A DNA stretch of 64,000 nt from JAGOBP01 sp046328575 (GTDB lineage: Bacteria; Chloroflexota; Anaerolineae; Fen-1058): the NCBI GenBank assembly GCA_046328575.1, contig JAXLWI010000008.1, positions 30,977 through 94,976 of the forward strand, given 5' to 3'. Both the position numbers and the translations under genes were made by a program. The notes under the pieces were generated by a model. That model was not told the DNA's origin, did not search any database, and was given only the letters and a program-made list of their open reading frames with translations. Below, one piece after another: positions 1-8,856 of the stretch. The first letter of the stretch is position 1. Each line of letters opens with the position of its first letter.

Positions 1-884
1 ACGCTTACTTCGCGGAGATTCCAGCCGTCATTGTCGATGTGCAGCGCATGGGTCCCAGCACCGGTTTGCCAACGCGCGTCTCGCAAGGCGATGTGCTCAA
101 GACCTATTATCTGGGTCACGGTGATTGTCGCCATGTGGTGCTGCTGCCCGCCAACATTCAAGAGTGCTTCGAGTTCGGCGGCACGTCGCTCGATTTGGCT
201 GAGCGGTTGCAAACGCCCATCTTCGTCCTCACCGACCTTGATCTGGGCATGAACCTATGGCCGACTGAACCCTTCAAATACCCAGAGCAACCGTTGGATC
301 GCGGCAAAGTCCTATCGGCTGAAGATCTAACCAAGATCAAGAACTGGAAACGCTATGCCGATGTGGATGGTGATGGTATTGGTTGGCGCACGCTGCCCGG
401 CACTAATCATCCACTGGCCGCTTACTTCACGCGTGGCACCGGCCACAACGAAGCTGCTGGTTACAGCGAACGTCCCGAAGATTGGCAAAGCAATCTGGAG
501 CGGTTGGAGCGCAAGCACGACACGGCGCGTTCACTAGTGCCGCAGCCCATCATCGACGCCAATGCCGAAGCCGAAATCGGCTTGATTTCGTACGGCACCA
601 ACGATCCGGCGGTGCAAGAAGCGCGCGATCGGTTGGCGAAGACCGGCGTAAAGACGTCGTATCTGCGCTTGCGTGCGCTGCCGCTTGAATCGGCGCTGGT
701 GGAGTTCATCAAGAAGCATCCGCGCGTTTACGTGATCGAAAACAATCTGGATGGTCAGATGCATTCGTTGATCCAACTGCATGCGCCTGAATATGCCACG
801 CGCCTCGTGTCGCTGGCAAAGTGCGACGGCCTGCCGCTCAGCGCGCGCTGGATCATGGAATCAATTTTGGAACAAGAACGGTAG
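1..884 (+). CDS. korA: 2-oxoacid:ferredoxin oxidoreductase, alpha subunit (5' truncated by window edge)
   Basis: C-terminal part of the alpha subunit of a 2-oxoglutarate/2-oxoacid:ferredoxin oxidoreductase, which oxidatively decarboxylates a 2-oxoacid to the acyl-CoA and reduces ferredoxin in the cytoplasm. The frame is open from the window edge, so about 290 residues are visible of the roughly 600 usual for a fused gamma-alpha subunit. Visible family signatures are GGTSLDLAERLQTPIFVLTD, the following LDLGMN stretch and a C-terminal segment with YVIENN. The beta subunit starts 9 bp downstream, so the two are translated as an operon. 2-oxoglutarate as substrate is inferred from overall resemblance; other 2-oxoacids are possible. 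Confidence 0.9.
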   Translation, partial: AYFAEIPAVIVDVQRMGPSTGLPTRVSQGDVLKTYYLGHGDCRHVVLLPANIQECFEFGGTSLDLAERLQTPIFVLTDLDLGMNLWPTEPFKYPEQPLDRGKVLSAEDLTKIKNWKRYADVDGDGIGWRTLPGTNHPLAAYFTRGTGHNEAAGYSERPEDWQSNLERLERKHDTARSLVPQPIIDANAEAEIGLISYGTNDPAVQEARDRLAKTGVKTSYLRLRALPLESALVEFIKKHPRVYVIENNLDGQMHSLIQLHAPEYATRLVSLAKCDGLPLSARWIMESILEQER

Positions 885-893
885 AGGTGAATA

Positions 894-1937
894 ATGGCGA
901 CAACTGCAATGCCTAAACCCACTGGTCTCAATCTCGTCGGCCTCGGCAAAGCCGATTACAAAGGCGCACCCTCGACGTTGTGCAACGGCTGCGGTCACGA
1001 CTCGATCGCCAGCCAGATTATCGCGGTGGCGTACGATCTATCGCTGGAGCCATATCGCATTGCCAAGTTCAGCGGCATCGGCTGCTCTAGCAAGAGTCCG
1101 GCGTACTTTTTGGGCCGCTCGCACAGTATCAACGGCTTGCATGGCCGCATGCCGTCGATCGCAACTGGCGCGTTAACGGTCAACCGCGAACTGATCGGCC
1201 TGGGTGTCAGCGGTGACGGTGACACGGGCAGCATCGGGTTCGGTCAGTTCAAGCACATGCTGCGCCGCAATGTCGATATGGTCTACATCATCGAGAACAA
1301 TGGCGTGTATGGTTTGACCAAAGGCCAGTTCTCGGCCACCGCCGACGTAGGCCAAGAACTGAAATATGCGGGCAAGAACGAACTGCCGCCGATCGATTTG
1401 TGCCTTGAAGCGATTGCGTCCGGTGCGGGCTTCGTGGCTCGATCGTTTGCGGGTGATCCGAAGCAGGTTCAGCAGCTGCTGAAAGCGGCGATCAGTTATC
1501 ACGGCACGGCGGTGCTGGACATCATCAGTCCGTGCGTGACTTTCAACAACAGCGAACTCTCAACCAAAGGCTACAACTGGGGCAAGGAACACGAAGAGGC
1601 TCTGCACGAAGTCCGGTACGTGATGCCCGCCGAAGAGATCATGGTCGAGTACAGCGAAGGCGAAGTGAAAGACGTGACCATGCACGACGGCTCATCGATC
1701 TTGCTGCGGAAACTCGGCAAGGACTATGAACCGCGCGATAAGTACGCGGCGATGCGCTTGCTGGAGGAGGCCCGCGAGAAGCAACAGTTCATCACGGGTC
1801 TGATCTATATCGATGTGCAGCGGCCTAACCTGGCCGAACGTGAGCGGCTGACTGAAACACCGCTGGTGCAGTTGCCGTCTGAAAAACTGCGCCCATCGCG
1901 CGAGAAACTAGACAAAATCAACGCGTCGTTCATGTAA
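894..1937 (+). CDS. korB: 2-oxoacid:ferredoxin oxidoreductase, beta subunit
   Basis: Complete 347-residue beta subunit carrying the thiamine pyrophosphate site. A CNGCGH motif lies at residues 30-35, the TPP/Mg signature GDGDTGSIG at about 107-115, and NNGVYGLTKGQ at about 135-145, all typical of KorB. It pairs with the alpha subunit just upstream to make the TPP-dependent, ferredoxin-reducing enzyme. The ATG is preceded by an AGAGGTGA ribosome-binding site. A strong hairpin follows the stop directly, so korB ends the transcript. The reading frame is clean. Confidence 0.93.
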   Translation: MATTAMPKPTGLNLVGLGKADYKGAPSTLCNGCGHDSIASQIIAVAYDLSLEPYRIAKFSGIGCSSKSPAYFLGRSHSINGLHGRMPSIATGALTVNRELIGLGVSGDGDTGSIGFGQFKHMLRRNVDMVYIIENNGVYGLTKGQFSATADVGQELKYAGKNELPPIDLCLEAIASGAGFVARSFAGDPKQVQQLLKAAISYHGTAVLDIISPCVTFNNSELSTKGYNWGKEHEEALHEVRYVMPAEEIMVEYSEGEVKDVTMHDGSSILLRKLGKDYEPRDKYAAMRLLEEAREKQQFITGLIYIDVQRPNLAERERLTETPLVQLPSEKLRPSREKLDKINASFM

Positions 1938-1944
1938 AAGACAA

Positions 1945-1975
1945 CGGGGCGAGTCATTGACTCGCCCCGATTTTA
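1945..1975. terminator. Bidirectional rho-independent terminator
   Basis: Arms CGGGGCGAGTCA (1945-1956) and TGACTCGCCCCG (1958-1969) are perfect inverted repeats. A T-run follows on the plus strand, and a T-rich tract also follows on the minus strand. It sits between the convergent stops of korB and the lipoprotein gene and can serve both. Confidence 0.9.
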
Positions 1976-2527
1976 TTTCCCGCTATCAACCCACTCGAAA
2001 AACGCCGCGTGATTAGCGCGGATGAACTTCACAAACGCGCCGTTAAGGTTTACCCACACCCGATAGTATTCGCGCAGTTCAGCGGCTGTCGCGTCGTCTG
2101 GCGTCGACTGCAATTGCAGGCATTTTACTTGTACCTGCGCGCCTTTCCCCAACGCTGCACTCGACGCCGCATCCAGCGGCTTTACACCTTGAATTCCAGC
2201 CGATTCCAGCTCCGTGCTTAAAGTGCTCGCCTCGCCGTTCGCGCCGTCGCGTTGAACAATCGTGCGCGTGAGCGGTTGTGTTACATACGCGCCATCAGCC
2301 AGTTGCGTTGGATTGTTGCCATACGCAAACGTGTACCGCACCCACGTCGTCGATGAAGTGGGCGGCCACTCGTCTGGAAACAGCGGCGATTGCAGCGTCG
2401 TCCACATCGTCGGCATACCGGATGGCGGTGATGGCGGCTTGGGGGTTGGGGTGTCACTCGGCATAGCGGTTCCTCCACAGGCAGCGATCAATATCGCCAA
2501 CATCACAACGCTCGTTCGTTTCAGCAT
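1973..2527 (-). CDS. Hypothetical lipoprotein
   Basis: 184-residue exported protein of unknown function. I chose the ATG at 2527 because it opens directly into a lipoprotein signal peptide: MLKR, a hydrophobic core, then the lipobox LIAAC. The upstream in-frame ATG at 2578 would put 17 unrelated residues before it. A Pro/Thr-rich linker of about 20 residues follows the lipid-anchored Cys, then a compact soluble domain that I do not recognise. It ends in a motif-poor WVDSGK. The gene is convergent with korB and shares its terminator. Confidence 0.75.
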   Translation of the reverse strand: MLKRTSVVMLAILIAACGGTAMPSDTPTPKPPSPPSGMPTMWTTLQSPLFPDEWPPTSSTTWVRYTFAYGNNPTQLADGAYVTQPLTRTIVQRDGANGEASTLSTELESAGIQGVKPLDAASSAALGKGAQVQVKCLQLQSTPDDATAAELREYYRVWVNLNGAFVKFIRANHAAFFEWVDSGK

Positions 2528-2613
2528 GCTCGTCTTACCCTCGGTGGCCGATTTTAGAGTGGGGCACTGTGCACACAAGTATAGCGCAACCGTGAGGTTT
2601 GATCATAATTGCC

Positions 2614-2641
2614 TTGACGAGATTCAACCGGCTGGTATAGT
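2614..2641 (+). promoter_or_regulatory. Sigma-70-type promoter of the flavoprotein gene
   Basis: TTGACG (2614-2619), 16 bp spacer, TATAGT (2636-2641), followed 31 bp later by the ATG at 2673 with AGGAG in between. It is a near-consensus housekeeping promoter by eye; no expression evidence. Confidence 0.6.
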
Positions 2642-2672
2642 GGCTCAACGTGATACCCCTTCAGGAGACACC

Positions 2673-4325
2673 ATGACTAACACCGACTATGACGTAATCG
2701 TGATCGGCTCAGGCGCAGGCGGACTGGCCGCCGCGCTGCCGCTGGCGCAGGCTGGCCAGCGTGTGCTGGTCTGCGAGCAGCACGAAGTGCCCGGCGGCTG
2801 GACGCATTCGTTCACGCTCAACGGCTATCGCTTCAGCCCTGGCGTCCACTACATCGGCGAGGTGCAGCTAGGCGGCTCACTGCGCCGCGTCTACGAAGGG
2901 CTGGGCGTGTCGCAGGATTTGGAATTCTGCGAAATCAATCCTGACGGCTACGATCACATTTACATCGATCAAGAGCGCTTCGATTTTCCAAAAGGCCGAC
3001 AGGCTCTCACCGCCCGCTTGAAAGAGCGCTTCCCCCACGAAGCCGCCGGCATCGACGGTTACTTCAACACCGTCATCGGCTTGATGGACAGCGCCAGTGT
3101 GTTGGGCCGTGAAAACAAATTAGATCAGATCGCGGGCGCGGTCACGCACGCCCCCTCGCTGTTGCGCTGGGTATCGCGCACCGGGCAAGACTTGCTCGAT
3201 CACTATTTTTCTGATCCGGTGTTGAAGGGCGTGTTGTCCGGCCAGTCCGGCGATCACGGCTTGCCGCCGTCACAAGTGTCCGCGTTCTTTCACGCCGGAT
3301 TGGCCAATCACTATCTCAACGGCGGATACTATCCGCGCGGCGGCGGCTTTGCCATTCCCCGATCGTTTACGCGCGCCCTCAAGCGTGCCGGTGGCGAACT
3401 GCGCTTGAACACCATGGTCGAGAAAATCTTGATCGAGCACGGCCAAGCGATCGGGGTACGGTTGGCCGATGGCACTGAAATCCGATCGAAGTACGTGATC
3501 AGTAATGCTGATCCTGAAGTGACTTTCGGCAAGTTGATCGGCCGTGAACATCTCAGCACGCGTCTGCGAAAAAAGGTCGACAGCGTCAAGTATTCGGGAT
3601 CGTGTTTGAGCCTGTTTTTCGCGGTGGATATGGATCTGCGGCAAGCGGGGCTGGATTCGGGCAACAACTGGTTTTACGACAGCGCCGATGTCGATGGCAT
3701 CTATCAATCGGGTTTGACCGATGCCGCGTTGACGTCGCCAACGATGCCGGGCATGTTCCTCACCGTGACAACGCTGAAAGATCCCTCGAAGATGCATCAT
3801 GGCCATCACACTTGCGAGGCGTTTGCCTTCGTGGGGTACGATGCGTTCCAGAAATGGGCGAAGGAACAATCGGGTGAGCACCGCACCGATTACGGCGCGT
3901 TGAAAGAAGACCTGGCGTGGCGCATGTTCCAAACGCTGGACAAGCGCGTGCCCGGGCTCAGTCAGCACGTGGTGTTTTATAGTCTGGCTACGCCGCTAAC
4001 GAACGAGCACTATATCAACGCCACGCGCGGCAATTTGTACGGCATCGAGAAAAGCCCGCGCCAGATTGGCCCATGGGCGTTTCCGGTCCAATCGGAAATT
4101 GACGGCCTGCTGCTGTGCGGATCAAGCACGGAGTCGCACGGTGTGGCAGGCGTGACCAGCTCAGGCCTCACCGCCGCGCGTACGCTCTTGAAGTGCCGCA
4201 CCTCAGAACTGCTGACACAGCACGGGCCGGAACTGCGCGTCTATCCGTCGGAAGACATTGCGCAGTGGCCGGAAGAGTTGCGGACGAAGATCGAAATCGG
4301 ACAACGAACCGAAGCCGTTAAGTGA
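2673..4325 (+). CDS. FAD-dependent oxidoreductase, CrtI/RetSat-like
   Basis: 550-residue flavoprotein of the phytoene desaturase / all-trans-retinol 13,14-reductase superfamily, acting on a hydrophobic polyene or lipid-like substrate that cannot be fixed from sequence. The N-terminus has the Rossmann FAD motif VIGSGAGGLAAA (residues 10-21), then EQHEVPGGW. The C-terminus carries the second FAD-contact region LLLCGSSTESHGVAGVTSSG. The open frame extends 137 codons upstream, but the ATG at 2673 has a good AGGAG and sits just after a promoter. No carotenoid genes are visible nearby, so a carotenoid role is not supported by context. The frame is intact. Confidence 0.85.
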   Translation: MTNTDYDVIVIGSGAGGLAAALPLAQAGQRVLVCEQHEVPGGWTHSFTLNGYRFSPGVHYIGEVQLGGSLRRVYEGLGVSQDLEFCEINPDGYDHIYIDQERFDFPKGRQALTARLKERFPHEAAGIDGYFNTVIGLMDSASVLGRENKLDQIAGAVTHAPSLLRWVSRTGQDLLDHYFSDPVLKGVLSGQSGDHGLPPSQVSAFFHAGLANHYLNGGYYPRGGGFAIPRSFTRALKRAGGELRLNTMVEKILIEHGQAIGVRLADGTEIRSKYVISNADPEVTFGKLIGREHLSTRLRKKVDSVKYSGSCLSLFFAVDMDLRQAGLDSGNNWFYDSADVDGIYQSGLTDAALTSPTMPGMFLTVTTLKDPSKMHHGHHTCEAFAFVGYDAFQKWAKEQSGEHRTDYGALKEDLAWRMFQTLDKRVPGLSQHVVFYSLATPLTNEHYINATRGNLYGIEKSPRQIGPWAFPVQSEIDGLLLCGSSTESHGVAGVTSSGLTAARTLLKCRTSELLTQHGPELRVYPSEDIAQWPEELRTKIEIGQRTEAVK

Positions 4326-4386
4326 CCGGACACTGCGGCGCAAATCGGATATACTTTTTTTATCTTGTCTTTGGAGGAGGCATGTC

Positions 4387-5136
4387 ATGTCCACACCCGC
4401 TTCAGATTTAGAAACACGCTTTCATACCTTAGAAGTCCAATTGGCACAGCAAACACGAGAAATCCAGCAGTTGCGGAAAGGCTTGGTGACGGCCAAGCTG
4501 CGTGCCTGGTTGGTACCAGGCCTCGTCGCCGTGTTGTTGCTCATCGCCGGGGCAGGCGGCATCTTGCCGGCGGTGGCGAATGGCGTCAAGGGAATTGACA
4601 CGCCCACAAGTCCATCGGCGACAGGCGGCGCGGTCATACTCGGCGCAGCCAACTCCACGACTGCGACTACCGACTTGACGCGCATAATCAATCCCAGCAT
4701 TACCGAGCTAATGCCTCGCACACTGCGCATTGGCAACTATTCCAATTCTGATGTTGGGAATAGCTATTCGAGCGGTTTCCGTACCGCCCTGGTTGCCATG
4801 ACCAGCGGCGTCGATACCAGTTCGGGACAGGTGCGGGTGGGTGTGATGGGCCTGGTCGATAACTCTGGTTATGGCGTGTATGGCGCCAGTCCAGATGGGA
4901 CTGGCGTCACTGGGATTAGTAACAATGGCATCGGCGGGGAGTTTTCCGGCGGCACGGCGCAGCTCCGCCTGGTGCCGGGTGTGACGGCTGGCCCGCCGAC
5001 GGGAAGTTCACACTTGACCGGCGAACTGTATCTCGACAGCAACGGCGATCTCTATCTGTGTACATCAGGCGGTGTCGGTGCGAAGTGGGCGAAGCTTAAT
5101 TTACTGGCGAGTTACCTGCCAACGATCCAGCGCTAG
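4387..5136 (+). CDS. Membrane-anchored glycine-rich envelope protein ending YLPTIQR
   Basis: 249 residues. The first about 40 residues (MSTPASDLETRFHTLEVQLA and on) predict a short coiled coil. One membrane segment follows at about residues 42-62 (LVPGLVAVLLLIAGAGG). The outside part is rich in Gly, Ser and Asn with repeats such as GVYGASPDGTGVTG, reminiscent of fibre or adhesin head repeats, then a GELYLDSNGDLYLCTSGG element. The last residues are SYLPTIQR, a variant of the C-terminal motif shared with other exported proteins here. The start at 4387 was chosen over the ATG at 4382 because only it is in frame; GGAGGAGG lies upstream. Function unknown. Confidence 0.7.
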   Translation: MSTPASDLETRFHTLEVQLAQQTREIQQLRKGLVTAKLRAWLVPGLVAVLLLIAGAGGILPAVANGVKGIDTPTSPSATGGAVILGAANSTTATTDLTRIINPSITELMPRTLRIGNYSNSDVGNSYSSGFRTALVAMTSGVDTSSGQVRVGVMGLVDNSGYGVYGASPDGTGVTGISNNGIGGEFSGGTAQLRLVPGVTAGPPTGSSHLTGELYLDSNGDLYLCTSGGVGAKWAKLNLLASYLPTIQR

Positions 5137-5183
5137 TTGTCGCTGGGCGCGATCTGCGCGCTGGAGTTAGCCGGGAAACGACA

Positions 5184-5208
5184 GGGAGCGGCCCTAAAAG
5201 CCGCTCCC
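5184..5208. terminator. Convergent terminator hairpin
   Basis: GGGAGCGGC (5184-5192) pairs with GCCGCTCCC (5200-5208) around a 7-nt loop, 48 bp after the plus-strand stop at 5136 and before the minus-strand stop at 5267. Trailing T-tracts are short on both strands, so strength is uncertain. Confidence 0.6.
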
Positions 5209-5266
5209 CAACTTTCGATATTGGCCCTCATTACTTGAGCTCGACAACCGCTTGGCCGTGCAGGCC

Positions 5267-5752
5267 TCACAAGCCAAGTAGTCTGGGCATGAAGTAAGTT
5301 GCTGCGGCAGCCGCGATCATGATCACACCGGCGAAGCCCAGCACCCTGGCCACGGGGATGGTTCGCTCTAGCACGGCCTCGGCCGGATTTTCCGGGTTGT
5401 AATAAACAGGCACTTGCGCGCCCACGGGATACTTCTGGCTGATGCCTGTCAGCGCCGAACCGCCGAGGAGAGTGCCAAAGTAGATACGCTGGCTTTGATA
5501 CGACTGACCCTCAACCTGATAGGTGTACAGCACTACCGGATAAAGCGAGTGGCCGCCGCCGCTTTTGCGGCGATACTGTATCGTCGAGACCAGGATCTGG
5601 CCGGCGGTGGTCGGCCAATGCTGGCTCTTGCCTGGTGTACGAGCCGTTAAGAATCCAGTTACTAGCAGCGCGCCGCCAATCGCGACGAGCAACAGGGTGA
5701 CAAGGCCGAAGATCGCGTTCGTGCTTTGCATGATCGAATCAAAACCAGGCAT
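5267..5752 (-). CDS. DUF3592-type membrane protein
   Basis: 161 residues with two membrane segments, at about 14-36 (GLVTLLLVAIGGALLVTGF) and about 132-155 (RVLGFAGVIMIAAAAATYF). They flank a soluble beta-rich loop with the DUF3592 features YPVVLYTYQVEGQ and VPVYYNPENPAEAVLE. The family has no assigned biochemical role. The start is the ATG at 5752; it precedes the small gene in the same minus-strand direction by 24 bp in transcription order. The frame is clean. Confidence 0.75.
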   Translation of the reverse strand: MPGFDSIMQSTNAIFGLVTLLLVAIGGALLVTGFLTARTPGKSQHWPTTAGQILVSTIQYRRKSGGGHSLYPVVLYTYQVEGQSYQSQRIYFGTLLGGSALTGISQKYPVGAQVPVYYNPENPAEAVLERTIPVARVLGFAGVIMIAAAAATYFMPRLLGL

Positions 5753-5776
5753 GCCAGTCCTCCCCTGTGACTCTGT

Positions 5777-5962
5777 TCACGTCACCCAGTGCGCGCCGGG
5801 ATACGATTGCTGGATCATCATCAACGCTGCGTCGATCAACTCCTCGTCCCACAATGAGCCATCGCTGGGCACTTCTACTTTGACATTGATGACCTGTCCA
5901 TCTTTGGTGCGGATGTCACCGCTGACCGATTGATCTTCGACGTTGACGGTGGGTTTGGGCAT
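5777..5962 (-). CDS. Small hypothetical protein
   Basis: 61-residue soluble acidic protein, not recognised. The ATG at 5962 (MPKPTVNVEDQSVSG) was chosen because TAGGAGAAT precedes it; an in-frame ATG at 5998 lacks such a site. It has no membrane segment or signal peptide. It lies 24 bp upstream of the DUF3592 gene and is probably co-transcribed with it. Confidence 0.6.
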   Translation of the reverse strand: MPKPTVNVEDQSVSGDIRTKDGQVINVKVEVPSDGSLWDEELIDAALMMIQQSYPGAHWVT

Positions 5963-6083
5963 AGAAATTCTCCTATAGGCCTCGGACGTTATTACCAAGT
6001 GGTCTCTGGTCGATCGCTCTGACTTTAGGGCTTACCATGAGCCATGATGACGATCAAATGAAACTTCCGAGGTCTGGGCGCAG

Positions 6084-8765
6084 TTACCTGATCACCAACG
6101 GCAGATACAACAGCAGCCCGTAGATCGGATCGCTCGCTTGCCGCTCGACCGATCCGACGTCGGCCCCACCGCCGATCGAGCGGGTGACGCCGCGCTGATC
6201 GGTGTATCGAAGTCGCTGCCGATTACCATATCAACTAACGGATCGTTTGGCAGCGTAAATGCACCTGCCAGGCTGCCCACCAATCCCAGCGGATCGAGTT
6301 TGGCGGCCACGCCGTTTTGATTGCCCGTACCGCTTAGCGAACAAGTATTGTCACTGCTGGTGCGAGTACTTGACGACGAGAAGGCCTTGCCGCTGCAATT
6401 GCCCGCACTGGTGCTGTCGGCGATGACCGTGTTCTTGAGGTACGCGGTGGTGTCGACACGTTGAAGTTAAAGAAGCCGCCACCTGCGGTTGTCGCGCCGT
6501 TGTCTTTGATGGTTACGTTGGTCATGGTAATGATCGAGGCATAGGCGCCGCCCGCTTCATTGTAGAGGCCGCCGCCTTGATCGGTCGCGCTATTGCCACT
6601 CACCGTCACGTTGATCAATTGTAGCGTGCCGTTGTCGCTGATGCCGCCGCCATCCTGCGAGGCATTGTGATCGAACGTGGCGCGCTGAATGGTGAGGGTC
6701 GACCGGTAGGCGCAGGCCGCCGCCATTCCGATCGCTCACATTGCCGCCGACTGCTACATTCTGCCATGACCCCTGGCAGTTGTAAGGTTTATCCCGGCAC
6801 CGTCGGATGCCCCGGAATCATGCCCGCTGATTGTCACACCGTTCAGCGTGATAGTGCTATCGAGCGCGCGATGCCGCCGCCGACGGCGCTGGCCGCATTG
6901 TGCTGTAAGGTGGCATTCGATAGATTCAGCGGCGTTCTGTAGTTCGATACCACCGCCGCTGTACAGACCCGTGTTGCCGCTGGCTGTCAAGCCGCCGATG
7001 GTGGCCGATCCATTCTGAAGGTACAGCTTCCGCCACCTGCCGCCGCATTGGTCGCCTTGTTGTTATTGAGCGTGACGTTGTTCAGCGTGGCCGTCGTGCC
7101 GTAGAGATGCACGCCGCCGCCGTTTCCCAAATAATCGATCTGGTTGCGATCGATCTGCGCGTTGCTTAGTGTCAGCTTTGATGTACCCGTGATGTACAGT
7201 CCGCCGCCACTGCTGTAGTCGTCAGTACCGTCCACTTTGTTGTCGGTGACTGCGCCACTGTTGATTAAGATCGTCGCGTCGCGGGCGTACAAGCCCGCCC
7301 CGTCATGCTTCACTTGATTGCCATCGACGGTGGCGCGATAGAGCGAGACGGTGACATTGTTGCGCGCGAACAGGCCGCCGCTGGGTAGCCGCTGCGGGCC
7401 TTGTTGTCGAGAAAGACCACGTCGGTCATATAGGGTGCGATTGCTGCCCGCTGCATACGAATAAAATGCGCCACCATCATAGGTGGCCGTGTTTAGCGTG
7501 AAGGTCAGGTTCATGCCGTAATCGATGCGGCTCTCTTCCGTGCGCAAAGCCCCGCCATATGCGCCGGTGTTCTGATCGAAGGTGGTGTGGTAGATCTGCA
7601 TCACGCCGGTATCTTCGTTGTAAATACTGCCGCCGTAGTAACCGTGATTCTTGACGAATTGCTGTAGCCGGTGTTAAGGTTGCCTTCGTTATACAGTCCG
7701 CCGCCGTAGGATAACTGGTGTTGCCGTAGAACAGATTGCGTAGATCGAGCCGAAATAGTTGGTCCCGCGGAAATCGCAGACGCCGCCGCCACCGAAGTCG
7801 CTGGTGGTGTTCTCCGAGATAATGCCAGATACAGCGCCAGCGCGCTGTTCTCGCTGTACAGGCCGCCACCACTTTTTTCAGCGATGTTGCCGATGAAATA
7901 AGCCTGATCGATGTAGGCACGCTGGCCGTGAAGTATGCGCCGCCGCCGAGCTGTCGGCGAGATCGGTAGTGCGGTTAAATCGCATTGTGCGTGTTGTTTT
8001 GCAGATTGAGCGTGGGGACTTGCGTGACGTACAAGCCGCCGCCGCGATAACGCGCTGTGTTGCTGGTGAATGTGGTGGCATCAAACGTCACACTGCCCAG
8101 GCGTTGATAGTAACTGCCGCTGTAATTGTCGGCTTGATTGCTGTCGAAGCGCAATCGGCTGGCCGACATTGTGGAGTTATAGCGTACACACCGCCGCCAT
8201 CGCCCACGGCTGTGTTGGAATAGAATGTCGTGTTCGTCAGTGTCACTCGGGCGGTGTTAGCATAGATCGCGCCGCCGTCAGGATAGGTGATGAACGGCGT
8301 AGTCCGGCAATACCGTAACGTTGTGGTCAAGGCCGTCAACGCACCAAACACTTGCAAACAGCCACCGGCGCTGGCACTGGTCCTGTGCTCGATGGTAATG
8401 TTCGTCAGCGAGCGTCTTGGCCGCGTTCACCACAAACAAGCGCGTGGTATCGCCGCTGCTCAACCGATTGACGCCCACGGCTCGATGGGCAGCCCAGAAT
8501 GGTGATCGATTTGCTGATGGTCTTCTGCGCGCTAAACGTCAGCGCTCGGCACAATCGGAAACGAGACCGCACAGCGCACATGGATCACATCGCCGTCATT
8601 GGCCGGTTTCAGCGCCGCGTTGGCTGGCCTCATTGTGTCGATGACGATGGTGGTCTGCGGCGCTTCAGGTTCGGCGCGAGCAATCGTCTGCGTGGCGAAC
8701 AACATGACCAATAGCGCTACGCCCGATAGTATCAACGCGGCAACAAGAGTTGTCGATTGGCGCAT
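6084..8765 (-). CDS. Exported parallel beta-helix protein, frameshifted, ends LYLPLVIR
   Basis: About 890 codons when the frames are joined. The ATG at 8765 has GGAGGG upstream and opens into a signal peptide (residues about 5-30, ending TIARAEP). The body is a long run of the short unit GGGLY-N-x-G-T-x-T-NVT-x-N-N, seen in at least nine frame fragments. This is the pattern of right-handed beta-helix surface proteins (polymorphic-outer-membrane-protein-like repeats). The last codons, read from the DNA, give DPIYGLLLYLPLVIR then TAA at 6084. Each fragment continues the repeat, so this is one gene with at least ten small indels. Its function is probably cell-surface structure or adhesion; no catalytic domain is visible. 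Confidence 0.72.
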
Positions 8766-8856
8766 GGCTTACCCTCCGTGGTGATGTGGTCTTTATGGGC
8801 TCAGTGTATAACACTATTTGATGAGAAATCTGTCGAATCCATGACTGGGACAGACC

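Noticed and set aside
3270..3968. 232-codon open frame on the minus strand
   Set aside because: It lies wholly inside the clean flavoprotein gene on the other strand and has no ribosome-binding site or recognisable domain.
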